This document shows, in pieces, positions 48,759 to 61,743 of a DNA stretch of 64,000 nucleotides; position 1 is the stretch's first letter; each line of letters starts with the position of its first letter. Both the position numbers and the translations under genes were made by a program. The stretch is taken from assembly GCA_000827265.1 (NCBI GenBank), contig KN834809.1, forward strand, positions 272,947 through 336,946. The letters run 5' to 3'. The DNA is from Collybiopsis luxurians FD-317 M1. Taxonomy: Eukaryota; Basidiomycota; Agaricomycetes; Agaricales; Omphalotaceae. The notes beneath the pieces were generated by a model, which made no database searches, was not told the DNA's origin, and saw only the letters and a program-made list of their open reading frames with translations.

Positions 48759-50098
48759 ATGACCTTGCGTCGTTCCGAACGAATCTTCAAGAAGACACAT
48801 CGCCGATTCCCAAATGAAATTTTTGCTCTGATAATCTTCAATCTGGCAGATGATCTATTCTCTCTTCAAGATTTGGCCCTTGTTTGCAAGGATTTTGCAG
48901 CTCTGGCGCAGCGCCACATCTTTCGAGAGATCGACCTGTCTGGAAAACGTACTTGGACGTGTGTGGGGCAAGAACTGAAGTTTTCATGTCCTCTAGTGCA
49001 TCGTCTGGCACCATTAACCCATAATCGAAAACTCTCCCGTCTTGTGCAGCGGCTTTCCTTTTTCAGTCCAAGCAGTATGTTCCCTGATGAGGTCCAGCTC
49101 ATTGCTCGTATACTAGAAACCCTGCCTCATCTCACTTGCATCGATATGAATTCACCACATTCCCGACATCTACACTCCATTACAGGATCGTCTATGAGCA
49201 AGAACCTCAGGGTTCTCCATATTCGCTCGTCAGCAAACCGCATTTATGGTGGTATCTTTGCGAATCTGCAAAAAATGCTTACATCTCTGATGGCATTAGA
49301 GGTGCTTGCAATTTCGGGGAGTTTTGGTTACATAACCCCAGGAATACTCTTGCTCCCCAGCTCGATAAGAGTCTTGTCTGTTGTACAAACAGACAAAGCA
49401 ATAATCGAAGGGATCGGATGGGGATTAGAGTCCTCACATCCTCCGTTAATTCAAACCCTGTTCCTTGATCAGAACAGTGACGGTGAGGAATGTGCTGTTC
49501 TGTGGAGAGGACTGCAAACAGATGTGCAAGTTGTACTCGAAATGCAATCTGGTGGTAGTCGTGATCGGTTCCTGTCAGGTAAGTCTCAAAGCCATTTTCT
49601 ACTGCTCAATTCGAAGCAATTACAATGTGCCCTCCAGCATTAGTTCTTTCTACCAAAGGGATGAGAGTAACAAAACTGATTTTTGTCTGCTTCCCATCAG
49701 ACTTGTTACCCTCATTGTTCGCTAATTTGATCCCTAATCTCCCCTTGTCCGTTTGCGAGCTCTGTATCGACATTGCAGCATATTCCTATAAAGCATCAGG
49801 GCCCAACTATAATCTGAGATTGCACCTACAGGACTGGACCGACTTTGACTCTGTGCTTGTCGACAGGCATCAGCTGGGTTTATTGAAACGCGTCTGCTTC
49901 AGATGCACGATACGCGAGCATTCTGACTCGCTACTTGACTATAATTATAGCTGTGTGTCTTTGAAACCGCGACCCAAGAGCTTGTGTGTGGAGGATCGAA
50001 CGATTCTGCTTGACCTCGGCAGCTTGTTACCTAGATCGAAGAGTATGGGCTTTCTTGAGGTCGACCATGATACGATGATTTTTGCACCTACAATGTGA
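48759..50098 (+). CDS. F-box protein, tandem copy 2, 426 aa
   Basis: Two exons (48759-49578, 49638-50098) with the intron at the same place and phase as in copy 1. The ATG at 48759 gives MTLRRSERIFKKTHRRFPNE, a basic extension not present in copy 1. The F-box-like motif is FPNEIFALIIFNLADDLFSL followed by LALVCKDFAALAQRHIFREI. Shared C-terminal landmarks are LGLLKRVCFRCTIR and LLPRSKSMGFLEVDHDTMIF. The two proteins are similar throughout but clearly diverged, most in the middle. Both frames are intact, so both copies are probably in use. Confidence 0.82.
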
Positions 50099-50501
50099 TA
50101 CATGTGATAACCATACTTCTTGGATTCTTTACTTCGGAACAATGTGCTTGTATACTGTATACTTGTATGACGGCGGTCTTTGCAGATGGTAGCTTCTACG
50201 GAAAAATCCGCGGAGCTGACATGAAAAAATGATTGAGCGTGCTCCAAAATTTCCTTCTTTATTCTGAACGACTCTGCAGCATTCTGTGAGCGGGATTTTT
50301 TCCATTTTAATGCAATTCTGGACACTGAAGGATTCAGAAAATGTTGAATGCCGCCTTGAGGGCACGCGGCGCAACGGCAAAGACAATTCATCTCACGCGC
50401 ATAACGAAATCGTATGCCCCATCGTACGTGCTACGTCCAAGACTCTGATTCCGCCCCTTTCATGTCTTCCGCTCGCCTTTGGTGATTGACGATTTTTTTC
50501 A
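50099..50501. other. Spacer before the PSD gene
   Basis: No gene is seen; the right part probably holds the PSD promoter. Confidence 0.5.
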
Positions 50502-52333
50502 ATGCTCTTCTCAAGGAAAGATATCATAGTAAAAGGACGAAAACCGTTCCATGTGGCTTCACGGGTCCTTAACGTGTCTTCGGCAACAGCTTCCTCGGCG
50601 TTTGCCAAAGGCTGGGTCAGAGGAATAAACAAGACCTCATCCATTCTGAGGACCGTAAAAAATGGTGGACTTAGGAGAGCCTACTCTACGAACAGCTCTG
50701 GTGAGGGAAGCGGAAGTGGATTTGACCCCAGTTCAATGGGAAAAGGCCTCCCTTTTCATCGTATGTTCTCAATGCATACTGTTGTCTTTCATGTTATAAT
50801 CATTTCCCTCAGGGAGAGTCATCAATGCTTGGACACAGACGCCAACGAAATGGTATCCAATTCCAATAGCTGTCGGCGCAATGTTGCTCGTGGTCATACA
50901 GTATCGTAGGAAAAGAAAGTTTTCTTCTCCGCAAGTCGACGTGGACCACGACGGCGTAGAAGTTATAAAATTAAAGGGACCGTGGCAGGTACGCAATGCG
51001 TTTTCATTTCCTTCAGGCAACTCATATCTCATAGGTACACGTTCTGGGCGCGTTACCTCTCCGCAACATGTCCCGGGTATGGGGTTATATCAATTCCTTG
51101 GAATTACCAGCGTGGTTTAGACCATTCGGTTTCCGAGTCTACGCTCTTGCTTTTGGTTGTAATCTGGATGAGATTGAGGAACAGGATCTGACAGCGTATC
51201 GAAGTTTGGGCGAGTTTTTCTACCGGAAACTCAAGGAGGGAGCTAGGCCGGTCGATGATGCCGTATTGGTACGTCGCTGTACACTAGGTTTAGGAGAGTT
51301 ACTTATTTCCATTCAGGTCAGTCCCGCAGATGGAACCGTTTTACATTTCGGAACCGTACAAGGCTCACGCGTGGAACAAGTCAAAGGTATCACGTACTCT
51401 CTCGACGCTCTTCTCGGCGTGGAGCGTCCAGGAACACCTCCTGCATCTATTGCACCTTCCCACCGTGATTCTATGCCCGTTGTTGATGACCATGAGTTCG
51501 CCAACGTCAATGGGATCGAGTACTCTCTTGATCAACTGATTGGAACTGGGACCTCGACTCCCTCAACCCCTACCTCAACAAGCCCAACCTCCTCTTTTCC
51601 CAATAATCCCCGAAAGTTCGGCTCTCAGATTGACGCGTCCGTCATTGAATCTTCGCGTAATATTCAGGAAACCCTCGCACATGACGCCAGCGTTGCACTC
51701 GAAATGGGGGTAAAGCCAACTTTAGAACGTGCACAAAGCCTTTATGGAGCGTCTGTTAAACCGGGCAACTCATTATTCTTTACCGTCATTTACCTTGCAC
51801 CGGGTGACTATCATCGATTCCATAGTCCCACTGCATGGGTTGTCGAAAAGAGACGACATTTTGTCGGGGAGCTATTTTCCGTATCGCCCTATATTGCGAA
51901 GCGATTAGAGAACCTGTTCATTCTTAATGAGCGTGTTGCATTACTGGGAAAGTGGAGATACGGCTTTTTCGGTATGGTCCCGGTCGGTGCAACCAATGTG
52001 GGAAGTATCAAGATAAATTTTGACCAGGTATTTACGAAACTTTGTACGGAGCTTGCGCCAGGACTCAGATTATGATCACAGGCTCTGCGGACGAATGAGC
52101 GTGGGCGACCGCCTCCCCCTGGTACCTACTCTGAAGCAGTGTATTCAGCTGCTTCTCCAATTCTTAATGGTCAACCACTGCTACCGGCCCAAGAGATGGG
52201 TGGATTCTGTCTTGGAAGTACGATTGTTTTGGTATTCGAAGCCCCGCAAGACTTTAAATTCTCCATCAAAGCCGATCAGAAAGTGAAGGTTGGGCAGAGA
52301 ATAGGTGATGTTGAGAAGACGAAGACGGATTGA
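50502..52333 (+). CDS. PSD1: Mitochondrial phosphatidylserine decarboxylase (type I)
   Basis: Converts phosphatidylserine to phosphatidylethanolamine at the inner mitochondrial membrane. Five exons (50502-50760, 50813-50988, 51035-51268, 51317-52027, 52082-52333) join to 543 aa. A basic presequence is followed by one membrane helix ([18 protein letters not shown]). Catalytic-domain motifs include [16 protein letters not shown] [55 protein letters not shown] and [10 protein letters not shown]. Near the C-terminus [16 protein letters not shown] holds the LGST autocleavage site that forms the pyruvoyl cofactor. An insert of about 100 residues after VSPADG contains a repeated motif ([13 protein letters not shown] and [13 protein letters not shown]) and Ser/Thr/Pro-rich sequence. 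All key residues are present, so the enzyme should be active. Confidence 0.95.
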
Positions 52334-52655
52334 GTGAGGGAGTATGTAGGTAAGTGAGGTGTTGGATCCGAAAAATGCCACACTTGACATGGCATGCAAA
52401 GATCTTATAGACATTTGGAATAGAGTACAGGGTTAGATACCCGTCCGCTTGCTCAACGGAAGCTTTACATTCATTACTGTATCAATGAACATTCAACTAT
52501 TCTTGAAATGATCTGTCTAATATGTTTTGTACTAGCCTTATTAGTATCAATCATAGCGCGTCTAGTGAAAGTTGAGCAGCCAAAAACGCGAATCGTGCGG
52601 GCGCTTACATGATATGCGCGGCAAGCGCGTGTTCGGAACTCAACATTCATCCACC

Positions 52656-55600
52656 ATGTCCAACCCGCTGCTACCACACATGGCTCCTTCATTAAGAGAT
52701 TCAGATCGTGCTTATTCGGCTCCTCCATTGTCTGCCAGTACCTCTACTCCTATGTCTTCACAAGGACAAGATATACGTCGCCCATCATCAGGGGCAACTC
52801 AGCATCCTCGTCGCAACTTCAGTATCCCTCCTTTAGCTTCAAGTCCAAGGTCATCAACCCCAGGAAACTCACTAGATCTCATGAATCATCTACAGCGTTC
52901 AGGATCTTCCGTAGTGAACACGAGGACAGGAAGTGTTTTATCTCGAGGTTTCATCTTGAAGACCGATTTCTACCCATCTGGTGTGTATCATTCCGATGAA
53001 AGAAGGCTCAGCATCTGAGATGTTTTTAGGACGAGCCTTGGAACTTGAGATGAACGTTCATGGCGCGCCAAATTTCAGAGCACCGAGACAGGGAGACCTA
53101 AACGTGTTTGGTGTGGCTCAGCCTCGCACGCAAGGATTACGTGCCATATTATCCGTCTTACGCTGTAGGCCCAATATACCTGATCCGTCGCATGTGGTCT
53201 GGTTTTCTACTCGTGAAGAACCGATAGGTGTGTTGTTTTGTTTTTATAACTAGTTGTGACATAGGTGGATGTCCTCGAATACCCGCGACTGTGATGCTTA
53301 TACCCTTCAAATACCCTTTCAGTATACATTTCTGGTAGACCATTCGTGCTTAGAGACGCGGCTCAGCCGCGACGGACTCTAGCCATGTCGGATCGTGCAG
53401 AAAATCTCGAGGCGATCGAACTTCGTTTAAAGCAGGATATATTGCAGGAAGCTTCGAGGTACATTTCTGGAAAATTTCGACTTTAAAATGGGCAACTGAT
53501 CTCTATTTCTTCAATCTGGTAGATTCGGAGGGCTTGTGCTCACTCATAACGAAACTCCTGGCAAGTCCATCATATTGAATTCCGGAGATCTATGTTCTAA
53601 GCTGCTTTGTAAAAGTTGCGGACGTAAATGGTGAGGGCGCCATTCTCCCAACTTGGACCGCTGTAGACACCAATAATGTGAAAACATCGAGGGAGCTATG
53701 GACATCGATGAAGAAAGACGGTTGGAATGTTGACGTACGAATGACGTTCACTTCCAATGTCATCGGAGTCTGACTTTTTTCGGTCGACAGTACCACCGTA
53801 TACCCATCTCCCCCCAAAGGCCTATCGAAGACAATTATCTCGATGCCTACTTGCGTGTGATAAAGACGACAGACCCTCTGAAGACTGCACTAGTCTTCTC
53901 TTGTGGGATGGGTGCGGTTCGTACGACATTTGCAATGGTAGCTGCATGTGTGGTAAGACGGAGGCAGCTCATTTTGAGAGGACTTCCTGATCCTTACGGA
54001 CTGAAATCATCTGGTTCACACATATCTTCTCCTGGTAGATCTGGTTTTTCGACTGTAAGTCTTGGGATTAATCAGTTTTCAGAGTCCTGATGGATTATCT
54101 CTCAGCCTTCGCAGCCTGTAAATCGGATCAATGCTCTTTTGCTTATGATTCTCTGACAGATCTGTATCTAGCAATCGGATCGCATGGCAATTGCTCTAGA
54201 GCAAGCCATGGCCCAACAAGATCTCAGTCGTTCTTTACTCAAATTAACGTATCTGCTACAACAGAGTTGGTGTTTCTGCTTTCTTCCACTTGAACTAGCT
54301 GACATTGGTCCTTAGACTTACAGGATCCAACTTCTCATTCTGCTATCGAACTACTCATTGCTGAACCAGCATTGTTGGAAAACTTACGCAAGGCTCACAT
54401 GGGGAACTATGGTATCATTCTGAGTTTGCTTGGATGCCTAGACGATGGTCTTCAGGCGAAAAAGCTTGTCGATCGAGTCATAGATGCAAGTGAGGAATTT
54501 ATGAAATAGTTTGTCTATCGCCGGGCGTTGACGGATATTGCAAGATGATCACGTCTCACAGCTTCGCGAAGACATCTTGATGAACCGAATCAAGTATGCT
54601 TTGACAGCGATGGAGGCCGAGAAAGGGGGGACATTTATCAAGAGAGCGGGAAAGGCGCTAGAGAAATAGCAAGTGCATTTTTTGGTATAGTTTCACTGCC
54701 ACTCACCTGCAGCCCTTGCTAGTTTTTTTATTATCGCTTTCGCCAGCTACGTCGAAGGCTCGTCAGATTTCAGCCAGTCTTTTTCAGATTGGCTTATGGT
54801 TAGAACCGAGATTTGGAAGTAGGTGCCATTTTACAGTATTCCAGAGCAAGCCATCCGAACAGATTCCCGTCTTAGCCAGGTCAAATTTCTTCGAAAGTCT
54901 ACTGGATCGGTTCTGAATGTTTTTGCACCCGTGAGCGACTTGTCTGCACTATCTCGAAGCGGTCTCGATGGGCGAGTCGTTGTCGCAGGTAAAAGGAATG
55001 ACGCCGCGATTTCTGGCGGTCAGATTCTCGGAGATGAATACTCGACGCATGTTGTTAAGGTCTGTCACAAGCAATACCTGGCATTTTCTTGGTCTAACAA
55101 ATAAATCTAGAATCGGAGTGGTATCATCTTACGAGAAAGGTTTGTTTGCCAACTTCATCTTAATACTTATCTGATATACTCCTGAAGTACTCTACTCAAA
55201 TCTGACCGATGGAGCCGCGAATTCCATCCTGTCGAATATGACATCCGAGGGGCCATCAACTTTCGTCGCACTCCTAATACTAATATCTATGCTTTGGGTC
55301 AACCCACTACGGAAGCTATCGATGAAGTCGTTCGTCGAGTGAAGGATGAGAATCCCTCTGCCAATCGGATTGTCTGGATTACTCTGCGAGAGGAACCTAT
55401 CGTGTATGTCAATGGGACGCCATATTGTCTGAGGAGGGAAGGATTTTCATTGAGAAACATGAAAGGTCATTGTCCTGCTTATCTCCCTCTTACGGTGTTA
55501 AACTGTTCTTTGCAGACTATGGTGGTATCTCGGCCTCGCGCTTGGAAATCTTGGAAGAACGCCTTCGGGAAGATATTGTTTCTGAATTGAGTACATTCGG

Positions 55601-58419
55601 TGGAAAGTGAGTCTTGACAAGGTTCTGTTCTTATGAGACCACTTAATCGTGGGCAGGCTGCTTGTCCATGAAGAAACCGAAGATGGCACAGTCGCGCCGG
55701 TCTGGGGGGATGTAGACCCTACAAATGTCGTAGTTCTCCGAGATATCATGGAAACTAGGCGTGATACTTTCGGTATAGAACTCGTGTATGATCGTATACC
55801 AATCACTGCTGAACGGCCGCCTGACTTTTCTGACCTAAATGAGCTCATCGATGTTGTGCTTCGCTCTTCAAACGACACTCCGATTGTGTTAAATTGCCAG
55901 CTTGGGAGAGGAAGGAGTACGCTTGCTTCGGTAGGCTTATATCCTCTATTTGCCTGACTGAATATTCATCGACGACGTTTAGATCATTCTAACATTGATT
56001 AGGCAATGGTTAGACGCCCATCGGCCCTTGAAGACTCCCACAAGTCCCCGATTGAATGGGATGTTTAATCTTACGATGACTACTACGGCTACCTCTCAAG
56101 CTGCTGAGAAGTCCTCCCCAAAATCGCGAACCTCTTATCAGATTATTAACAGTGAGTGGTTTCGCTACTTTTCTCTGTTCCATTATTGACTAGAACGGGT
56201 GTATCAGACTTACTGCGTGTCTTCCGGGGTGGTATTACTATCAAGGAAACTGTTGATAATGCAATTGACCAATGTGCGGTTGTATATAACCTTCGAGATT
56301 CTATCGAAGAGTCACGTATGCAAGCCGAGCAGGCCACGGATGACAAGCAGAAACGAGCCCATGCCCAAAAAGGTAAGATATTTACAGCTTTGATCATGTT
56401 ACGTAACTTCGCTCATCATTTTCTACTCAGCCTTGCATAACCTCAGAAGATACTTTGAGCTCATAGTCTTCCAGGCCTACCTTCAGTCCACCCGACCAGA
56501 TACATTGAAAGACTTTGAGAGCATTGAATCGTTCGTGAAGAATCGTCCAGGTAAGTCTCGCGGATTGACGGAAAACCTTGATGTTCACCCGCCTTCAGTC
56601 ATTAGAACTTTTGAACGAGAGCTTATGGCGGATGGCATGAACGCTCTCAAACCACTCCAACGAGCAGACATGGTGGATGGAATGGCACATCCAGATGAGG
56701 TCAAACAAGTCGTTGTGAACCGATCTGGAAGTGTTCTTTCCGCCTCAACCATCTTGAAGAGTGACTTCTTCTCTAATCTGCAAAAGATGACATTACCAGA
56801 GTCTGTCAAATTTAATTCTTCAATAATTGTCACCTCAAGCTCATTGTACTGTTTCTCTTCCTAGGCGGATAGAAGGTGCTCCTAACTTTAGACGAGTTCC
56901 GTTGACTTTGCGGATACGTCCTGCATCCCAAGCATCTTCGCCAACAGAGTCCAAGATTGAGCCCGTTGCTGATGGGAAAATGGTATGCGGAAGGTGAGCT
57001 TGTGATGAAATGGTCCTATCCTTGGTCCGTCTAACCCCTGGTTCTTCCTTTCTTGAGTGGTATGCCCACTGTCGAAGGGTAGGTGGTCATGCAACTTTGG
57101 CTCTACAATCGCTCATTCCGTGCAGTCTGAAAAGGGCGCTACTACGAGTTGACGCTGGTCCTGGAGGCGCCAACAAGGTGTTCTGGACATCACTTAGAGA
57201 AGTGGGTAGCTATTGCTCCTGTATTTCCTACTCTCAATGTTGCACTTCCAGGAGCCTGTCATATATGTCGCCGGTCGGCCGCACGTTCTTCGACTTGTTG
57301 ATAGACCGCTGGAAAATGTCGAGGCAACAGGTGTAGCAACTGCTGTAGTCGAAGTCATGGAGCGAAATTTCAAAAAGGACGTCCTTCGCGAACTTCGAGC
57401 TGGGAAAGGCAGGATACTGTTGCATGACGAGGTGGAGGAGCGTCCAGGAGTGTTTTCAATCATACCAATCTGGGAAACAGTCAGTGAAGAAGATATCCTG
57501 ACACCGAGAGACGTGTTTGAATCAATTGTCAAAGAAGGCTTCCAGGCATGTAGTTCGTAGTACGCTGATTCTGCGACTGACGTAAAACATCCTTCATAGA
57601 TTGACTACGACCGCATAGCCATCACAGACGAACAAGCGCCGTTGCCAGGTGCTCTTATGCAGCTACTCGATCGTATTCGTACCAATATGTCCGACGCTGG
57701 GGACTTTATCTTCAATTGTCAGATGGGTCGGGGACGTACCACCACTGGAATGGTCAGCGCCTGCCTTGTTTCCACTACACTCGAATGGAATCTGGAGAAT
57801 GGAGAAGGTAACGATCTGATGGCATTGGCTCAAGACGATTTCGAGGAGAACCAGGATGGTTTCTTCAACTCAATGGATGGGCCCTCGGAAGAGGAAGCTT
57901 ACCGACAAGGTAAGCCTACCCGCAACTAATTATTCTCGTTCATGCCAATGCTTCACGACAGGGGAATACAAAACTATTCTCCAACTTGTCGGAGTACTAT
58001 CCAATGGGAAAGTAGCCAAGCGTCTGACCGATAGTGCCATTGATTTAATGCAAGATGTCCAAAACCTTCGGAAAGCTATCTACGAGTAAGTTTCAATTCC
58101 GATCGGATCTCGATTCAGTAAATGACTGGAACTTGTTCAGCTACAAACTGAAAGTTGAAGCTTGTGAAGTGGGGACGAAGAAGGAGAAACATCTACGCAG
58201 TGTCGCTGTTAATTACTTGTAAGGGCACGAATTTAGTCATAACTTTGGATCTGACCCTTCATTGCATATTATTTTAGATATCGTTACGGGACATTGATTG
58301 TATTCGCCAATTATCTCATCGAGATGCGACAGAGACAGGAACCAGAAACAACATTCACGAAATGGCTTGAAGAGCATAGGGAGATTCAGAAGATCCTTGG
58401 ACGACGTTCATTAGATTGA
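52656..58419 (+). CDS. Paladin-like protein with three phosphatase-type CX5R modules
   Basis: Very large gene with about 20 short-intron exons. The ATG at 52656 has a good context (CCACCATG); the stop is at 58417-58419. The N-terminus is Ser/Pro-rich (MSNPLLPHMAPSLRDSDRAY). Then a module occurs three times: an RxGSVLS..ILK(T/S)D element, a GAPNFR or GAINFR element, a VVWFSTREEP or IVWITLREEP segment with the following YVNGTPYCLR-type element, and a CX5R loop. The loops are CGMGAVR (about 53.9 kb), CQLGRGR (about 55.9 kb) and CQMGRGR (about 57.7 kb). This fits the paladin/PTP-like phytase family. Paladin in animals acts on phosphoinositides; fungal members are annotated as inositol-hexakisphosphate-like proteins. 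The first loop lacks the RGR arginine before the final R, so it may be inactive. Exon edges in the middle were not all fixed. Confidence 0.85.
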
Positions 58420-58756
58420 CGGATAGTCGGATTTTAGATGTGATCTCGTATATAGTATCTTGTACTGATTTAGGGGAAAGTGTTATCCTTCGGTCGCGAG
58501 TCAGGCAAGTGAGTTTGGAAGAGAGTATTCGTCCGGGCCGAGCCTACGCCAGCTGCTGGCAGTGAGTGAGCATATCGTTTGTTTGTTTGTTTTTGTCCGT
58601 GCCAGAGATTACGAGAAACCTATCTATCACAAATTCTATTTCTTTGCCGGTATTATTATTAAAAATCGTAACAAAGGTTCGTAATAAAATCGTAATGGGT
58701 CATGAATGAGATAAATAAGAAAGGAAGGTTGCTGCTAGGTTGATACATGATAAACT
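58420..58756. other. Spacer between two converging genes
   Basis: Trailers of the paladin-like gene (plus) and the next minus-strand gene. A short TTTG run (TTTGTTTGTTTG) is visible near 58580. Confidence 0.5.
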
Positions 58757-60571
58757 TTAACGACGGTGAAAATATTTATACCTGAATGAGAGGTCAGCTT
58801 CGGTACTTCAGCGCTTCAGCACGCAGTTTGAAGCAAAAACTCACAGAGTGAAACACATGAAGGTCAGTGCGCCTCCGCCCATGGCGAGATTGATATAATC
58901 TCTGCACCTTGAAAGCCATTAATTCGCGTCGAGCTACGTGAACCACAATCCAGGACTTACTCAGCTTCCTTCACCCAACTCTTCATCTTGCCCCATACTG
59001 AAAGGGAGGCATCCTCGTCCTCCTCACTCCCATCCCCAAAATCCCAAGAGGGCATCCTCACGGCCGGTGAACCATTCCTTAATTCTGGCCCGTTCAGGAT
59101 AATCTGGCTGACACGGTCTTCGTCCTGTAGAGAATCGTGGCCCAACACGTCCCTCCTAACTCTTGATACAGTCCCCTCCTTGCTTCCCAAGGTTACAAGG
59201 GTGGTACTCGGCAGGCCCAGGCCGATCTCCGAGCTTGCCATTCTGGCAACGGCTTCGTCCAAGGAGGACAATCTAGTTGCCAGAGAAGAGAGATCTGCGG
59301 AAGGAGAGGAAGAGCGAACAAAATCAGGATCGAAAGCTTCTTCCCACTTCTTGGGTGATGGAGACGTGTCTGACAGAACAGTGGATGAAGAAGAAAGTGA
59401 AGAAGTCCTTCTAAAGGAGTAGAAAGAGCTGCTTTCGTCGGATGATTCAACGTCTTCACTCGGATCCTCAAACGGATTGAAAATATCGAGAGAAGCAGGG
59501 GGTGAAACAGAACCAGACCGAGAAGATAGTTCTGATGGAATGGTAGGGACAGTGTCAGGTTCGCGCTCAGGGATTACGGAGTCGCGGAGCATATGGTCGG
59601 CGTGTTGAGAACCTGCCTTCGCTGCAGATGCTGTATCAACCTCTGTTTGCGAAAAGAGCTTGTCAGATAGATTCGGCCTCAGAGTGTGATGACCGTAACT
59701 TGAGTCGTGCTCGTTGCCACTGGATTCCTGTGACGCGCTGCTTTCCCGGTTTCAGGTCGAAAGATATCAAAGAAGAATGTGATTGAACTTACTTTGCAGA
59801 CACAGACCCAAACTGGAATCTATCGACACTATCTCCAGCCGTAGGTTCCACGCCAAAACGGACCGCAGGAGAGTAGGAGAGCTCCGGAGAATCCTGAAGG
59901 CCAGAGTACATCTTCTTGGGTTTCTTCTTCGGTCTGACGGTTGATCCCGACTCTTCAAGCTCTTCACAAGCTGGCTCTACCGTCACCGAATCAGACAGGT
60001 TCGATCGCTTAAGACCTGGACGGGGCCTAAGACTCGAAACATTGGCGGTTTCGAAAACCACCTCACCCGATTCATCATCAAAATCGACGGTGTTTACGGT
60101 AGGATAGGGAGTCGGAATTCGTTGCTTTGTGGGGTGGCTAGAAAGTGGTACTGTGAGACCTGGAGGCAAGTTATCTAGAGAGGAAGCTCCATTCAAAGGA
60201 TGGGGAGTGGGAATTCGGGCGTGGTTCAAATGACGAGGAACGCTGGATTGCGAGCAGGCCTCATCCGCTGACTCCGCGGATAGCTCCTCGTGCATAGGAT
60301 ATGGAGTTGGGGTCCGCTGTTTAGCAGACCTCAAATGTGGTGGAATGCTGGATAGTGGCGCAGGAAATGGGTTTGGTGAGGCGGAAGCAGGTTCTATAAA
60401 TCTGACTGTAGGCAATACTGGACCACCTGAGTGCGGGGACTGGTGGGATGTAGCTTCTTTCATTCCCAACTGAGAATCAGAAGTTTGAGAAGAGCTATGC
60501 GGAGCAGGAGGCCGATAAGAGTTGCTGCGGCTGCGGTTCGAGGAAGTGATCTTGGGTTCGTGCAAGGGCAT
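58757..60571 (-). CDS. Disordered protein with PTP(Y/H)P repeats and a possible tail anchor, 548 aa
   Basis: Four exons (60571-59793, 59740-58961, 58907-58845, 58781-58757) join in phase. The start MPLHEPKITSSNRSR is the first ATG in the frame; upstream codons are open but without ATG. The protein is rich in Ser and Pro. A motif R(T/I)PTP(Y/H)P occurs three times (KQRTPTPYP, HARIPTPHP, KQRIPTPYP), and basic KKKPKKM could be a nuclear localisation signal. A second half is acidic and serine-rich, and ends DASLSVWGKMKSWVKEAE. The two short last exons add CRDYINLAMGGGALTFMCFT and YKYFHRR, a short hydrophobic segment followed by basic residues, as in tail-anchored proteins. If the third intron is not used, the protein ends seven residues earlier. 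Function unknown. Confidence 0.72.
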
Positions 60572-61743
60572 TAGTGGTGACGGGTCAAAAAGTATAGGAG
60601 GGGAATGGTCAATAACGAGGAAATATTCTGAATTTATGCGACTCGTAAAAGGCCTTTGGAGAAGAAATTCAAATTGTTGATGGTTACGGATGTGTCCAGG
60701 GCCACCCAAAGCCCGGAGGAATATTTCTTTGTAACCACTCTGCAAATAAGTTCCGTGCACCCTCGAACAAAAGCCACAGCAACTGGAGTAAATTTGGATC
60801 GTACAAGGCTATGTGTATTCGGTCTTATTGGTCAATGTTGTATCAAAAATAGAGGATGTGATGTGGCCCTCGGCTTTCCGGCTGGGCCAAAGTTACTCAG
60901 CCGAGTAACCTACGTCCTTTCATAAAATCGGCTCAAAAATAAATTCATGAATAGTAAAGGCGTTCAAAAACCGTGAGTCGGTGAAGGGAGGTGCTTGCAT
61001 TGGGGACAGGATCTTCGAAATTGGTCTGGCAGTGGTCAAAGCGAGGTCAAAGCAAGGTTTACCAAGCACGTGTTCAGTTGAGTGTAAACTAGAATTCTGA
61101 TTCAACCTAGATTCATCTTGAACCTAGTGCCCGACTTTACCCTGGACGTTGTAAAGACAAGATTTGCAAAACTTGATTCAGTCCGGCCTTAGTAAGCCAG
61201 GTAGCTATGCATGTAATGGCCCGGAATTATGCTCGTTTCACCATTGTTTTCACGTCGTCTCGTCTGCGCAGCCCAAATTCAAATCAGATTACAAGTGCCG
61301 ATATCACGCTTAGCCCCCAGTTGACTTCGGAACTCTATACACGTACGAAGCCTTGGCGGCACTCTGCCACAGCATATCCATCAGTTTCCCCTCAAGAAGG
61401 CTGGACATGCAATACTCCGAACGCGTCCGCATTCTTTTCCTATGAATTCAACACCAATAACATGAACGTTGGTAACAGTCGTCGCGAGGGGTATCTGCCA
61501 TTCACTTCCCGCTATCCCGTACGGAACATCTTTCCCGTACTCGAGCTGTAAAATGCCTGAAGCTGTGTATACCCGCCTAGCTCCTGTATTTAACAGGTAG
61601 CGATTATGGTAGCTGCCTCTCAAGTGCTGGTCACCTCATCCGTACTACACTAAGTCAAGCAGCGAAGGCAGGCTCTTTCCGATCCTTTTTTTACAAGTTG
61701 AACTCCGTCAGGCTCTCATTTCATTCGATCTTCTGCTCTGAAA
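60572..61743. other. Intergenic region, 1.2 kb
   Basis: No supported gene. An open plus-strand frame at 61207-61551 shows no family motif or splice partner. The right end is the promoter of the small secreted protein at 61744. Confidence 0.45.

Noticed and set aside
60572..60760. Upstream extension of the disordered minus-strand gene
   Set aside because: The frame stays open but has no ATG; the first ATG is at 60571.
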